Source: a virus. From it: DNA of 64,000 nt. Every line of letters begins with the position of its first letter. Within the stretch, counting starts at the first letter, position 1. The stretch is taken from IMG/VR virus record IMGVR_UViG_3300017729_000001, positions 1 through 64,000 of that record. One strand, 5' to 3'. Shown in pieces: positions 7,912 through 16,103 of the stretch. Position numbers and translations under genes: made by a program. Below the pieces are notes generated by a model. That model worked only from the letters and a program-made list of their open reading frames with translations. It did no database searches and had not been told where the DNA came from.

Positions 7912-9528
7912 CTATTTTTTTGTTAATTTGTTCATAAATGACTTCACAAATGGGTTGTCTTCAGAATCTCCTGACATAAATGGGTTGTCCTCGTCATCTT
8001 CATCCTCATCCCCTAAAAATGGATTCAAGTCCATTTCGTCACCTTCCATTCCCATTCCACCTTGCTCTTGTTGAGCAGCCATCATTAGCTGTTGAGCATA
8101 GGTTGGGTTCAATATAATATCTCCCCCATCAATAGGTTCAAGTGAGTACTTTTTACGAATCTCATTTACAGTTTGAAAGTTTGAAAGTTTCTTAATCTCA
8201 ACATCAAGTTCTTCCTGAATCGTCATACCATTTAGACCAACGAAACAAAACTCATAGTTTGGGTCTATTTGATTGACAATATATTTATTTATCTTCCTTT
8301 GGATAAACTTTAAAAGTGGATATAAACCTTTGTCTTTTGAGTGCTTCAGTTGTCCTTCATTATTGCTCTCAAACATCGACTTATTCCCTGGACTTGTCGA
8401 AATATTAAATCCAATCTCATTTGGGTCAATAGCAAATATCGCACAAGAAATCTTAATCAGATATTCAGTCCAAGAATTGTACTCCATATCTCTATTCGAC
8501 TTCTGTAAATCTATCCAATCAATATCAGCATCAACTATCGGTGTTTTCCAGGATTGCTGAACTCCAGTAATCATAGACAACCATTCTTGTCTAAATGCCT
8601 GAAGTTGCTTTTCGTTTACATTCCCCTTTACTCTCAATAAACCTTTAGGTGCTGAACCTTGACTGAAGAACTTTTTATTGTATTCGTCAGCCCACAACAT
8701 ACTTGTTATTGTACTAACCAATTCTTCCATCTCACTAATTCCATACCCTACATTTATAAGGTTGGTCGATGGGTTTCTTACTCCAAAGCATAATTCCCAT
8801 GGATAAAAAACTGCCTTGACAGCACCTTGATAAATCTGTACATAAGATGGGTAATGACCGTCAATCATTTCTTCTTCACCCTCGTATTCATCGTCATCGT
8901 ATGAATCAGCTAGTCTATATGTTGCGGCATCAGTAGCAAAAAACTCGTGAATCTCTCCACTCCTATTCCTTACGACCTCAAAACACATCTGGTCATACTT
9001 TAACGAATCGTCAACAATCTTTCTTATAAAGGTTTCAAAGTCATCCGTATGCCAATTTGCTGCCGTTCCGCAATTTAAGATTATGTCTTGAATCTCGTTG
9101 ATTCTAGCATATTCTTCATCAGTAGTATCTCTTTCTGTTTCGCCCAACTTTCGTTTCTTACGAATTACAAATCCAGTTGAGTATCTATCAGCTTGTGGTT
9201 CGGCAAAATCGGCAATCTGATTTTTCCTAGTCTTTAATATAGCATTTATGATAGGTGTCTTGGCCATCCTATTCAAAGTAGCATAACTTAAAGAAAATGG
9301 CTTGTCTTTATATCCAAAATTGTGATTAAACTCTAATGGGTCAACAATGTAACTTTTTTTATTACCATCGTTCTGAGAGTTCATATCTCCAAGAATCTGT
9401 TTAGCCTTAATTAAGTCACTAGGTGATTCACCTTTCATTGCCTTTTCAACAAGCATCATCTCCTTGACGGCAAGTTTTTCCTTTACCTTTGCCAAGTTAT
9501 CTAATTGGTTTTTGATACTATTGCTCAT
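7912..9528 (-). CDS. Portal protein
   Basis: 538 aa. The central region carries portal-family features: a region around YGISEMEEL, a KFFSQGSAPKGLLR stretch, then a conserved IFAIDPNEIGF segment and a C-terminal helical region. The last 50 residues are very acidic with two NPFxxGDEDED-like repeats. Portal proteins form the dodecameric ring at the head vertex through which DNA is packaged and ejected. Length is typical for HK97/SPP1-type portals. It is preceded by the 949-aa acidic protein and followed 3 nt later by a fibre gene. Large terminase is elsewhere (20728-22404). Confidence 0.85.
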   Translation of the reverse strand: MSNSIKNQLDNLAKVKEKLAVKEMMLVEKAMKGESPSDLIKAKQILGDMNSQNDGNKKSYIVDPLEFNHNFGYKDKPFSLSYATLNRMAKTPIINAILKTRKNQIADFAEPQADRYSTGFVIRKKRKLGETERDTTDEEYARINEIQDIILNCGTAANWHTDDFETFIRKIVDDSLKYDQMCFEVVRNRSGEIHEFFATDAATYRLADSYDDDEYEGEEEMIDGHYPSYVQIYQGAVKAVFYPWELCFGVRNPSTNLINVGYGISEMEELVSTITSMLWADEYNKKFFSQGSAPKGLLRVKGNVNEKQLQAFRQEWLSMITGVQQSWKTPIVDADIDWIDLQKSNRDMEYNSWTEYLIKISCAIFAIDPNEIGFNISTSPGNKSMFESNNEGQLKHSKDKGLYPLLKFIQRKINKYIVNQIDPNYEFCFVGLNGMTIQEELDVEIKKLSNFQTVNEIRKKYSLEPIDGGDIILNPTYAQQLMMAAQQEQGGMGMEGDEMDLNPFLGDEDEDDEDNPFMSGDSEDNPFVKSFMNKLTKK

Positions 9529-9576
9529 AAAGTTTTACAATTTTAATTTATTTGGATTTGTGCTTTATTTCTCATG

Positions 9577-12426
9577 CTACCATCCTTGTAATCTTTTCAT
9601 ACTGCCAACAGATGAATCATCTTTGGGTTTGCGCTTTCTTTCTGATGCTTCAGAATGTGACGCAACTCTCTCTTTAACTTTCGCATCCAAGTCAGGTAAA
9701 TTACCCCCTGAGTGCATCTCGTTGTAATGTTCAACAATATCATCGTGGTCTTCAGCCGTGGCATCTGAATAGTAATCATTATCTGCGTTTGCATCTACGA
9801 TTGGGTTGCCTGACCTCGTCCAGTTTTGCTTTCTTGTTGTCTCATCTTTTTTTTTAGAATCATCTTCAGGCGCATCCTTTTTTCTGTCTTCTCCTAGAAT
9901 CGCATCCAAAGCTGAATCCCATTCTTCTTTCATGCCTTCTTTTTCTTCGTCAGACATCATAGCACCTTCATCCCACTGACCTTTTCCCATTTCGGTTTCA
10001 ATGTCTTGTTCTGAATAACCCTCTTTTCTCAAGCCCATATATTGTTCAAACAATTTAGGTGTGTCCATTTCGCCACCTTGTCTGTTCCAAATATGCTCTC
10101 CCATACTTTCAATAGTCTTCAGTGCGTCAGGTGTAAATTCTTTTGGAGCACCCTTGTCCTCATTAGCAGTGTCCTTATTCTCTTTTGGCTCATCTGAACG
10201 ACCTTGTTTCTCCATTGGTCTTTCCACAGGTATGTCTTCTCTCTCTAAAAGGTCAGCCATAAGTTCTTTGGCATTATCCATACCATTTATAGTTCCTGTT
10301 TCACTCTCGCCAGTCCAGTCAGCAATATCGTGGTTTGCTAATACCTCATCCAAATCGTCAATATGAACTCCTTGTTTGAAATCTCCACCGAACATATCAT
10401 ATAACGCATCTTCAATATCCGACATTGCTATGTCCTCTTGCATCATCTGGTCAGGTGACATATTGTCTGTATCCGCAAACTTGTCTTTCTTCCTTTCCAT
10501 TGGAGTACCATCGTCATTATATCCGCCAGGCATATCCTCTTCATCATTTCTCTGCTCCTCATCTGAGTCATAGTCTTCACCCTCATCTTCTTCACGCTCC
10601 ATTTCACGCTCCATATCTTTCTTAGCCATTGGCTCATCATCTCCAGATGGTTCTTTTAACTTACTGTCGATTAATTCTTGAGCTTCAGAAACAACATCGG
10701 CCATATCTACATTATTCTCCATAAAGAACTGCGCAATATTGTCGGCAGTGCTTCCGCCACCCCCAGTTTCTTGAAAATCAAACCAATCTTTGTCTGCGTC
10801 AATCTCGTTTATTTTCCTTTCAATTATTATGGCAATGTCATCTTGTAGTTCTTCACTCAACTCGTTACCATCCCCATCTTCACCCATATCAACCATATCT
10901 ACTATCGAACCAAATTGCTTCATTGTAGATTCAACCGAACTTGGGTGGTCAGTATGACTTTTTAAATCATCTAGTGCTGATTGAGCAGCATCTATTTTGG
11001 AATGAGTTTCGCTATGGTCAGTCTTATTTGAATCCATCATCTTCATAGCTTGACCAGGTGTTATTCCGTGCTCTATTGCGTAATCAATTATAGAATCTCT
11101 GTCCTCATGACTAGCAAGTGCCTCTTTGACGCTTTCTGGATTGCTATAATCTATCTCAGCAGTTCCTTCACCCTCTTCACCTCGTCCAGAAAGTTCTTGC
11201 TTAGCATGTTCAGCATGTTCCCCATCTGGGTTTTTATCTAAATACGCTTTCAAGTCTTCACTTGAGGTTTCTTTAGCATGGTCTTCAGTGGTTTTAGTGC
11301 CTTTTGGTTCGCTTTCTTCCTCTTCCTCAGGTTGCTTCTTTTCTTCTTGTCCTGACTCATCCTCACCTTGCTTCACCCATCTCGTGGTCTGTCTTCCTTT
11401 ACTATCAGTAAGTTGTTTTTTAACCAAACCACTTTTTCCACCTCCTGAACCTGAATCTCCACGACCAGCAAAATCCATATGACCTTTAACTATGGTGTCA
11501 AAATCTTCTAAAATATCATCTATTCCTTTTGTAAGATTTTCTGCTTCCCATTCTCTTTGATACTTTTCACCATCAGGTGTCTTATCAAAAATCTTTTCTT
11601 CTTTTCTTTCAAGGTTTGAAATTCTGATTTTTAGGTCTTTCATCTGAGGAACAAGTTTTTCCATTTTGGCTTCGACTTCCATCATCATGCCTCCATATCT
11701 ATTCCCATCCGCATCACTCCACTCTTCACCTTTTTGACCAGCCTCATTATTCATGTCTGAATCTAGTTGCTTCAACTCATCTCTACAGTATTTATACTGC
11801 TCAGCTAAATCTTCCAACTCATACTCAAGGTCTTTTCTTGCTTCTTCAACTTTAGCAATTTTAGCATTTCCTTTTCTTTGCTTTCTGCGTCTTGTTGGAC
11901 TTGCTGACTTATCAGCATCCATATATTGTTCTCTGTATTCAGCACTGCTTCTTTCCTCACGTTCTGCTGACGCATCTAACTCAGTTTGGTTTCTAGTTAT
12001 CTGAACAACTTCGCCTGTGTCTTCATCCACGAAATCTTCAACCCACGTTTTGACAACTTTCTCCCATTTACCATCGGCTTTCTTTTTATACTCTTTGCCT
12101 TTCCAAGTTCTAACTTCTCCAATTAGTGCTTTCTTGCCTTTCTCTATATAAAGAGTTTGTTTGATGCCTCTTTCATCAACAGCTTCGATTGGTTGTAAAC
12201 AATCCAATTGCTCTTGCGCCTTCAGTAACTCACTAGTGTTAGTTGCTTTATTAATAGCCTCACTTATGAATCCTTTGACAACATCTTCTGAGTAAATTTT
12301 ATTGTCAGAATTTTCTGACTTTACTTCAGCAAGGCTTTTAATTGGGTCACTAGACACTTCATTAAAACCCTTTAGTATTGTAAGTTTCCTCTGAGCAATT
12401 CGCTCATGGATTGTTTTATCAATCAT
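9577..12426 (-). CDS. Very acidic 949-aa protein, head scaffold/decoration candidate
   Basis: 949 aa, dominated by Asp, Glu, Lys and Ser, with many short low-complexity acidic runs and long predicted helices. Recognisable pieces are an RTWKGKEYKKKADGKWE segment near residue 108, a long coiled coil (about 185-295), a glycine-rich RGDSGSGGGKSG patch (about 323-334), and SSEDLKAYLDKNPDGEHAEH (about 390-410), a short helical module seen in other phage head-region proteins. The rest resembles an intrinsically disordered scaffold. It directly precedes the portal. Scaffold or internal core is the best guess; a hidden protease domain was not seen. Confidence 0.6.
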   Translation of the reverse strand: MIDKTIHERIAQRKLTILKGFNEVSSDPIKSLAEVKSENSDNKIYSEDVVKGFISEAINKATNTSELLKAQEQLDCLQPIEAVDERGIKQTLYIEKGKKALIGEVRTWKGKEYKKKADGKWEKVVKTWVEDFVDEDTGEVVQITRNQTELDASAEREERSSAEYREQYMDADKSASPTRRRKQRKGNAKIAKVEEARKDLEYELEDLAEQYKYCRDELKQLDSDMNNEAGQKGEEWSDADGNRYGGMMMEVEAKMEKLVPQMKDLKIRISNLERKEEKIFDKTPDGEKYQREWEAENLTKGIDDILEDFDTIVKGHMDFAGRGDSGSGGGKSGLVKKQLTDSKGRQTTRWVKQGEDESGQEEKKQPEEEEESEPKGTKTTEDHAKETSSEDLKAYLDKNPDGEHAEHAKQELSGRGEEGEGTAEIDYSNPESVKEALASHEDRDSIIDYAIEHGITPGQAMKMMDSNKTDHSETHSKIDAAQSALDDLKSHTDHPSSVESTMKQFGSIVDMVDMGEDGDGNELSEELQDDIAIIIERKINEIDADKDWFDFQETGGGGSTADNIAQFFMENNVDMADVVSEAQELIDSKLKEPSGDDEPMAKKDMEREMEREEDEGEDYDSDEEQRNDEEDMPGGYNDDGTPMERKKDKFADTDNMSPDQMMQEDIAMSDIEDALYDMFGGDFKQGVHIDDLDEVLANHDIADWTGESETGTINGMDNAKELMADLLEREDIPVERPMEKQGRSDEPKENKDTANEDKGAPKEFTPDALKTIESMGEHIWNRQGGEMDTPKLFEQYMGLRKEGYSEQDIETEMGKGQWDEGAMMSDEEKEGMKEEWDSALDAILGEDRKKDAPEDDSKKKDETTRKQNWTRSGNPIVDANADNDYYSDATAEDHDDIVEHYNEMHSGGNLPDLDAKVKERVASHSEASERKRKPKDDSSVGSMKRLQGW

Positions 12427-12447
12427 ATTAAATTTTTTAGTTTTGAA

Positions 12448-13143
12448 TTACTCAGCTGCTTCTTTACTTCCCTTACTTCCTCTTGGAGGCAATGGTTCAC
12501 CAGGTGACTTTATATCAATAAAATCAATACCATCCTCATCCATTTCGGTGCGAAGTTCTGCAAATGTCTTGTCTAATTCAGCCATTTTAGATGCAGACTT
12601 TTGTTTGTAATCGTCAAATAACATAGCTGATTCAGTTTGAGCTTCAGTTGCTTCATCTAATTCTTTTGCTAAAAGTTCTTTTTCTAAAAGAACACTCATA
12701 GCTTTGCTTCTTATTTCTCTAGTTGCTCTTGCTTTCTCTAGTTGCTCAACTTGTTCTTTAGCCGCATCTGACGCAAAACCAGGCTCAGTTCTCAATCTAA
12801 ACGCATACTCAAGGTCTTCATCTCTTTGTTTAAACTCCTTTTCAATTTCTGGAGTTGTTCTGTACTGTTTAGGTTCACCCTCTTCAGTTTCAGAAAAGTC
12901 TATAATTATACAATTTTTACTTATGTTCTTTGTACACATGTACATTAAGTCTTTATAAGAAACAGTATCACCTACTGTTAATGATAGCAATTTTGCTTTA
13001 CCTTCACTCACTTCATCTAATATAAGTGGTGAGTAACTAATTGCTGATATTACTATCGTTTGGCCTTTTACTTCCAGACCTCTAACTTTTAAACCTCGTC
13101 CACCTGGACCAGTTTCGATTAATAAATTTTTTGTTGTCGCCAT
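12448..13143 (-). CDS. Two-domain protein upstream of acidic head protein, unknown
   Basis: 231 aa. Residues 1-90 look like a small beta-rich domain (Gly-rich start GPGGRGLKVRGLEVKG). Residues about 95-205 are helical with coiled-coil periodicity, and the tail is Pro/Gly/Ser rich. No catalytic motif. It precedes the acidic 949-aa and portal genes, so a head or connector assembly role is plausible. Confidence 0.55.
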   Translation of the reverse strand: MATTKNLLIETGPGGRGLKVRGLEVKGQTIVISAISYSPLILDEVSEGKAKLLSLTVGDTVSYKDLMYMCTKNISKNCIIIDFSETEEGEPKQYRTTPEIEKEFKQRDEDLEYAFRLRTEPGFASDAAKEQVEQLEKARATREIRSKAMSVLLEKELLAKELDEATEAQTESAMLFDDYKQKSASKMAELDKTFAELRTEMDEDGIDFIDIKSPGEPLPPRGSKGSKEAAE

Positions 13144-13176
13144 TTTACTTGTTATTTAAAATTCTAAATTTTTGAT

Positions 13177-13599
13177 TCAAATACTTAATATCTGTTCGTT
13201 GAACTTATTTAATGATTTGACGTTAAAAGTTATTTCAATGTTCTCAGCAGATGAATGCTTGATGAAAATTCTACCACCTTTCATTTTCATTATCATTTCA
13301 TCATTTATCTTGTTTTCCTCTTTATCTAATACGACCTCACTGTCAAAAGCATCATAAATAAACATGGTCATCGCAATGAAATCATCAGGTTCATTTTGGT
13401 CATCAATATGAAAAGTGACGCAGTCATTTACGTCACTCTGTAGCAATTTTGCTATCCTATTGTACTTGATTAGACTTTCTTCATCCAAAGAAAGTTCGCT
13501 CAATCTTTCGTAATATATATTTGTTCCGTTTGGGGACTGAATACACTTCTTTGTTTCCCCTCTCCAATTTTCATCTTCCAATACTTTTGAAATTCGCAT
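13177..13599 (-). CDS. Small acidic protein overlapping the kinase-like gene, unknown
   Basis: 140 aa from the ATG at 13599; a GTG two codons earlier is also possible. From the ATG it overlaps the upstream 346-aa gene by 100 nt in another frame, which is unusually long for this phage. A TTG at 13503-13501 would give the common TTGA stop/start overlap and a 108-aa protein, and may be the real start. The later part is a mixed alpha/beta sequence with no motif I recognise. Confidence 0.55.
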   Translation of the reverse strand: MRISKVLEDENWRGETKKCIQSPNGTNIYYERLSELSLDEESLIKYNRIAKLLQSDVNDCVTFHIDDQNEPDDFIAMTMFIYDAFDSEVVLDKEENKINDEMIMKMKGGRIFIKHSSAENIEITFNVKSLNKFNEQILSI

Positions 13600-14540
13600 A
13601 ACCACATTTCTATTTGGTGTAATGTTATTTTCCCCTCTTTGGGTTTTACAATCTTATAGTTGTTCGTTTCAAAGTCCCAGTCAATATATTTGAAATTCCC
13701 ATTTTTTTCTAAATACCCTTTGGCCATATCTCTTAATATGTATATGCCCTTTTCTTGCTCACCCTTTTTTAAAGATGGAAATATCAATCTTATTCCGATG
13801 GAGGCACCTGGACCAACATTAGTAAAATCATCTTGGTCAAACTTCATTAGCTTCATTTTAGAATATCTTGGAGCATATGTAAAGTCCTGATAAAACTCGT
13901 GAGCAATAAAATCTGCTACTGCGGGCAAGGTCTTTAGGAATTTTATTATGTCCTCAGGCTCATTAGCAGTGAGAAGCAATTTGTTTATCTTAGGAATAGC
14001 ACTATGTATTGTCGGCACTACTTTCTGGGTGTAACACCAATCTCTTTTCTTGCCTGGACACGCTTGAGAATTTATCAGATAGGCATTAGTGTATGGGTTG
14101 TTCCCTGTTTTTCTGTACTCATCAACTAGACTGGCCCATTCATCTTTATTGTAATCATCGTAATTCGGCATCATACCTTCAAACGACTTCTCTTGCTTAC
14201 CATACCACTCAAACGCTTCAGGGCAATTAAATATCCTGAATAACATAATCTTCCAAATCAAGTCCTTACGTTTATTTGGTTCCATAAAAACATGCTTTAT
14301 TTGCCATTGTGAATGTCGGTCAAGTTCTCTAAATACATTCGTGAATTTATGGTTAGACATGAATGGGTCATCACTCCATGGTCTTGGTTCTTCTTTGATG
14401 AATCTTTTATGCCATATTTCTTGTCTTTCAAACATGGTTGAGAAAAACAAATTCAAGTTTTCCTCATCAACTTCTTTATCCTCCGATGGTAAAGCATTCC
14501 CCCATGACTTCATTCCATAGGCTGTTCTAAATTCTGCCAT
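13500..14540 (-). CDS. 5-hmdU DNA kinase / thymine pyrophosphorylase clade protein
   Basis: 346 aa. The segments FFSTMFERQEIW (residues 32-43), PWSDDP (54-59), FTNVFRELDR (66-75) and then SQW...EPN...DLIW in order match the helical domain of the phage family comprising 5-hydroxymethyl-dUMP DNA kinases and alpha-glutamyl/putrescinyl-thymine pyrophosphorylases. These act on 5-hydroxymethyluracil in replicated phage DNA to build hypermodified thymines. A second half (about 150-330) is conserved-looking and includes a GPGASIGIRL segment. It lies between glucosaminidase and head genes, overlapping the former by 14 nt. Family recognition is strong; which reaction it performs cannot be told from sequence by eye. 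Confidence 0.7.
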   Translation of the reverse strand: MAEFRTAYGMKSWGNALPSEDKEVDEENLNLFFSTMFERQEIWHKRFIKEEPRPWSDDPFMSNHKFTNVFRELDRHSQWQIKHVFMEPNKRKDLIWKIMLFRIFNCPEAFEWYGKQEKSFEGMMPNYDDYNKDEWASLVDEYRKTGNNPYTNAYLINSQACPGKKRDWCYTQKVVPTIHSAIPKINKLLLTANEPEDIIKFLKTLPAVADFIAHEFYQDFTYAPRYSKMKLMKFDQDDFTNVGPGASIGIRLIFPSLKKGEQEKGIYILRDMAKGYLEKNGNFKYIDWDFETNNYKIVKPKEGKITLHQIEMWLCEFQKYWKMKIGEGKQRSVFSPQTEQIYITKD

Positions 14541-15054
14541 TTACAATTTCTTTTAGTTTATTAACATACTGTTTATCTTCAGCATAGGTTTCTCCCAACT
14601 TCTGATAATATTCTTCGACACTTAACTTTTTAGCATATCTTGATTGCCAAATCATATAGTCAAAAATACAAGACCTCCAATCAGAATAATAAGCATATCC
14701 ATTCTTTTCTTCTAACGATGTAGTTGGACGTTGTCTAGGGTGTTTCATCCCTATCAAATTATTGTTTGACTTTGATAAATTGGAAGTCAATCTGCCACTT
14801 TCTAAAATAATCTGGGCCAATACTATCTCCCAATGTTCCATATTGTTATTCTTTAATAACTGCTCCACCATACATATTGTTATGGAATCGTGATTAGTTT
14901 CAATGTTGGTTTCAACTAATTCATAATGATTATTTTCAGGCAAGCATTCCTCAATCGGCTCATCTTTACTTTTTAACATTAGAATGAAAACCAACATGGC
15001 CATTCCAAATCCAACAATGTAAATGTGTATTCTTGTAGCTTCACTAATTCTCAT
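14527..15054 (-). CDS. Membrane-anchored glucosaminidase-type peptidoglycan hydrolase
   Basis: 175 aa. Residues about 9-27 form an N-terminal membrane anchor or uncleaved signal. Residues 60-172 match the glucosaminidase family: AQIILESGRLTS with the probable catalytic Glu85, NNLIGMKHPRQRPT, GYAYYSDWRSC and the final LGETYAEDKQYVNKL helix. Such enzymes cut the GlcNAc-MurNAc glycan chain. Because it carries its own export signal and is distant from the holin cluster, it may be a virion-associated hydrolase for entry or a second lysis enzyme. Similar domains are frequent in Bacteroidetes and their phages. Confidence 0.8.
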   Translation of the reverse strand: MRISEATRIHIYIVGFGMAMLVFILMLKSKDEPIEECLPENNHYELVETNIETNHDSITICMVEQLLKNNNMEHWEIVLAQIILESGRLTSNLSKSNNNLIGMKHPRQRPTTSLEEKNGYAYYSDWRSCIFDYMIWQSRYAKKLSVEEYYQKLGETYAEDKQYVNKLKEIVNGRI

Positions 15055-15056
15055 GA

Positions 15057-15305
15057 CTATATTTTTAAGTAGTTATAAACTTGTTTGCCGTACTTCTTCA
15101 GAATGAGTTTCGTGGTTTCTCGCCCAATCTTATCTTCAGTGAACTTAACTCTAGTGTATGACCCACGACCTGATGAGTAAACCATAATAAATCTAGTGTC
15201 TCCATCAAGCAATGTCTTTACTAATTCTTTCAAGTTGCTACCAATACAATGTTGCTTGGTTGCGTCAGTGACTTGCCTCCTAATTTGTTGTTTCCAATTT
15301 TCCAT
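15057..15305 (-). CDS. Small basic protein, unknown function
   Basis: 82 aa, basic, with a predicted alpha-beta-beta-alpha order (helix 1-30, strands around FIMVYSS and YTRVKFT, C-terminal helix). It starts in the AAAGATGGAAAA context that recurs in this phage and overlaps the upstream gene by 26 nt. No family recognised; the fold pattern would fit a small nucleic-acid-binding protein. Confidence 0.6.
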   Translation of the reverse strand: MENWKQQIRRQVTDATKQHCIGSNLKELVKTLLDGDTRFIMVYSSGRGSYTRVKFTEDKIGRETTKLILKKYGKQVYNYLKI

Positions 15306-15603
15306 CTTTAAATTTTATTTCATAAGAATGTAAATATCTGTACATTGGTCGCCCATCGTCAGCATCTCCATCGTCATCGACATAAACGTCATGTTCAATA
15401 TCCATAGTTGAAAGTTCCTTATGAAGATTCATTAATAAATCTTCAGGCATAATTTTCCAATATCTGTATCTGAGTGTACATTTATTCTCTGACGTCATCT
15501 TGAAATCGAAATCTTTTTCATTCAATCCTGACTTCAACAACGCTTTATTTACTATCTCATGTATCATGTTATTAGTAACTTTGTAAAACAAAAAATGAGG
15601 CAT
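15280..15603 (-). CDS. Small protein with acidic loop, unknown function
   Basis: 107 aa from the ATG at 15603; the ATG at 15567 (MIHEIVN...) gives 95 aa and may be the true start because homologous-looking sequence begins there. There is an acidic loop (VDDDGDADDG) between two strands. No recognisable domain. It overlaps the next gene by 26 nt. Confidence 0.55.
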   Translation of the reverse strand: MPHFLFYKVTNNMIHEIVNKALLKSGLNEKDFDFKMTSENKCTLRYRYWKIMPEDLLMNLHKELSTMDIEHDVYVDDDGDADDGRPMYRYLHSYEIKFKDGKLETTN

Positions 15604-15645
15604 TACTGCCCCATCTTTCCAAGTATTCTTTGAGTGAAAACTTTA

Positions 15646-16008
15646 TCAGTCCTCATCAAATATTCCTCGTATTGCTTTATAACATTCTACATTCGTCAAG
15701 TCTTTAAATCTCCTAGACATTAGGTCATAAACCTTACAACTCATATCGAAACATTTTTCATCACTAACTTCTAAGTCAGTTCTGTCAATATGTCTTCTTA
15801 CGAACCCATCTACAAGTGATTGGTTATCTAGGTGAGCTACAAAGCCTTGCTCCACAGTACGTTGACTAAATTTTCTTTCACCTATTCTCTCCATATCTAA
15901 AACAATCGTTCCATCTTGTTCTACGTTCTTAAAGGTTGCCATTCTACCATCTTTCTTACTTTGTAAGGCTTTCGCAATTATCATTTCGGTTAAATCAATC
16001 TTTTCCAT
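15646..16008 (-). CDS. First gene of a TGTAAATTTACA-promoter operon, unknown
   Basis: 120 aa, soluble, mixed alpha/beta, without a motif I recognise. It matters because it is the first gene after one of three near-identical promoter/operator regions (16044-16098), so it heads the operon leading to glucosaminidase, head, fibre and lysis genes. The start follows an A-rich TTTAAAAAATGG context. Confidence 0.6.
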   Translation of the reverse strand: MEKIDLTEMIIAKALQSKKDGRMATFKNVEQDGTIVLDMERIGERKFSQRTVEQGFVAHLDNQSLVDGFVRRHIDRTDLEVSDEKCFDMSCKVYDLMSRRFKDLTNVECYKAIRGIFDED

Positions 16009-16043
16009 TTTTTAAATTTTTAGTTTAGTAATCAATTCTGATA

Positions 16044-16074
16044 CTAAATTACTGTAAATTTACATAACCGCAAA
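16044..16074 (-). promoter_or_regulatory. Bacteroidetes-type promoter with palindrome in spacer (copy 1)
   Basis: Minus strand: TTTG (16074-16071), 19 nt spacer, TAATTTAG (16051-16044), close to the Bacteroidetes TTTG / TAnnTTTG consensus. The spacer contains the perfect palindrome TGTAAATTTACA (16053-16064). Spacer and downstream flank are nearly identical to copies at 20439-20469 and 30654-30684. Confidence 0.65.
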
Positions 16075-16078
16075 ACTT

Positions 16079-16098
16079 TTTACAAACTATTTTGTAAA
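16079..16098. promoter_or_regulatory. Inverted repeat TTTACAAA-CTAT-TTTGTAAA upstream of promoter copy 1
   Basis: Perfect 8-bp arms separated by 4 nt, lying just upstream of the -33 box of the promoter at 16044-16074. Equivalent TTTACAA/TTGTAAA inverted repeats lie upstream of promoter copies 2 and 3. It is a probable operator half-site pair for a phage regulator. Confidence 0.5.
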
Positions 16099-16103
16099 TT
16101 ATT

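Noticed and set aside
15540-15595. Plus-strand TAACTTTG resembling a -7 box
   Set aside because: No plus-strand gene follows and no TTTG box lies at the correct distance.
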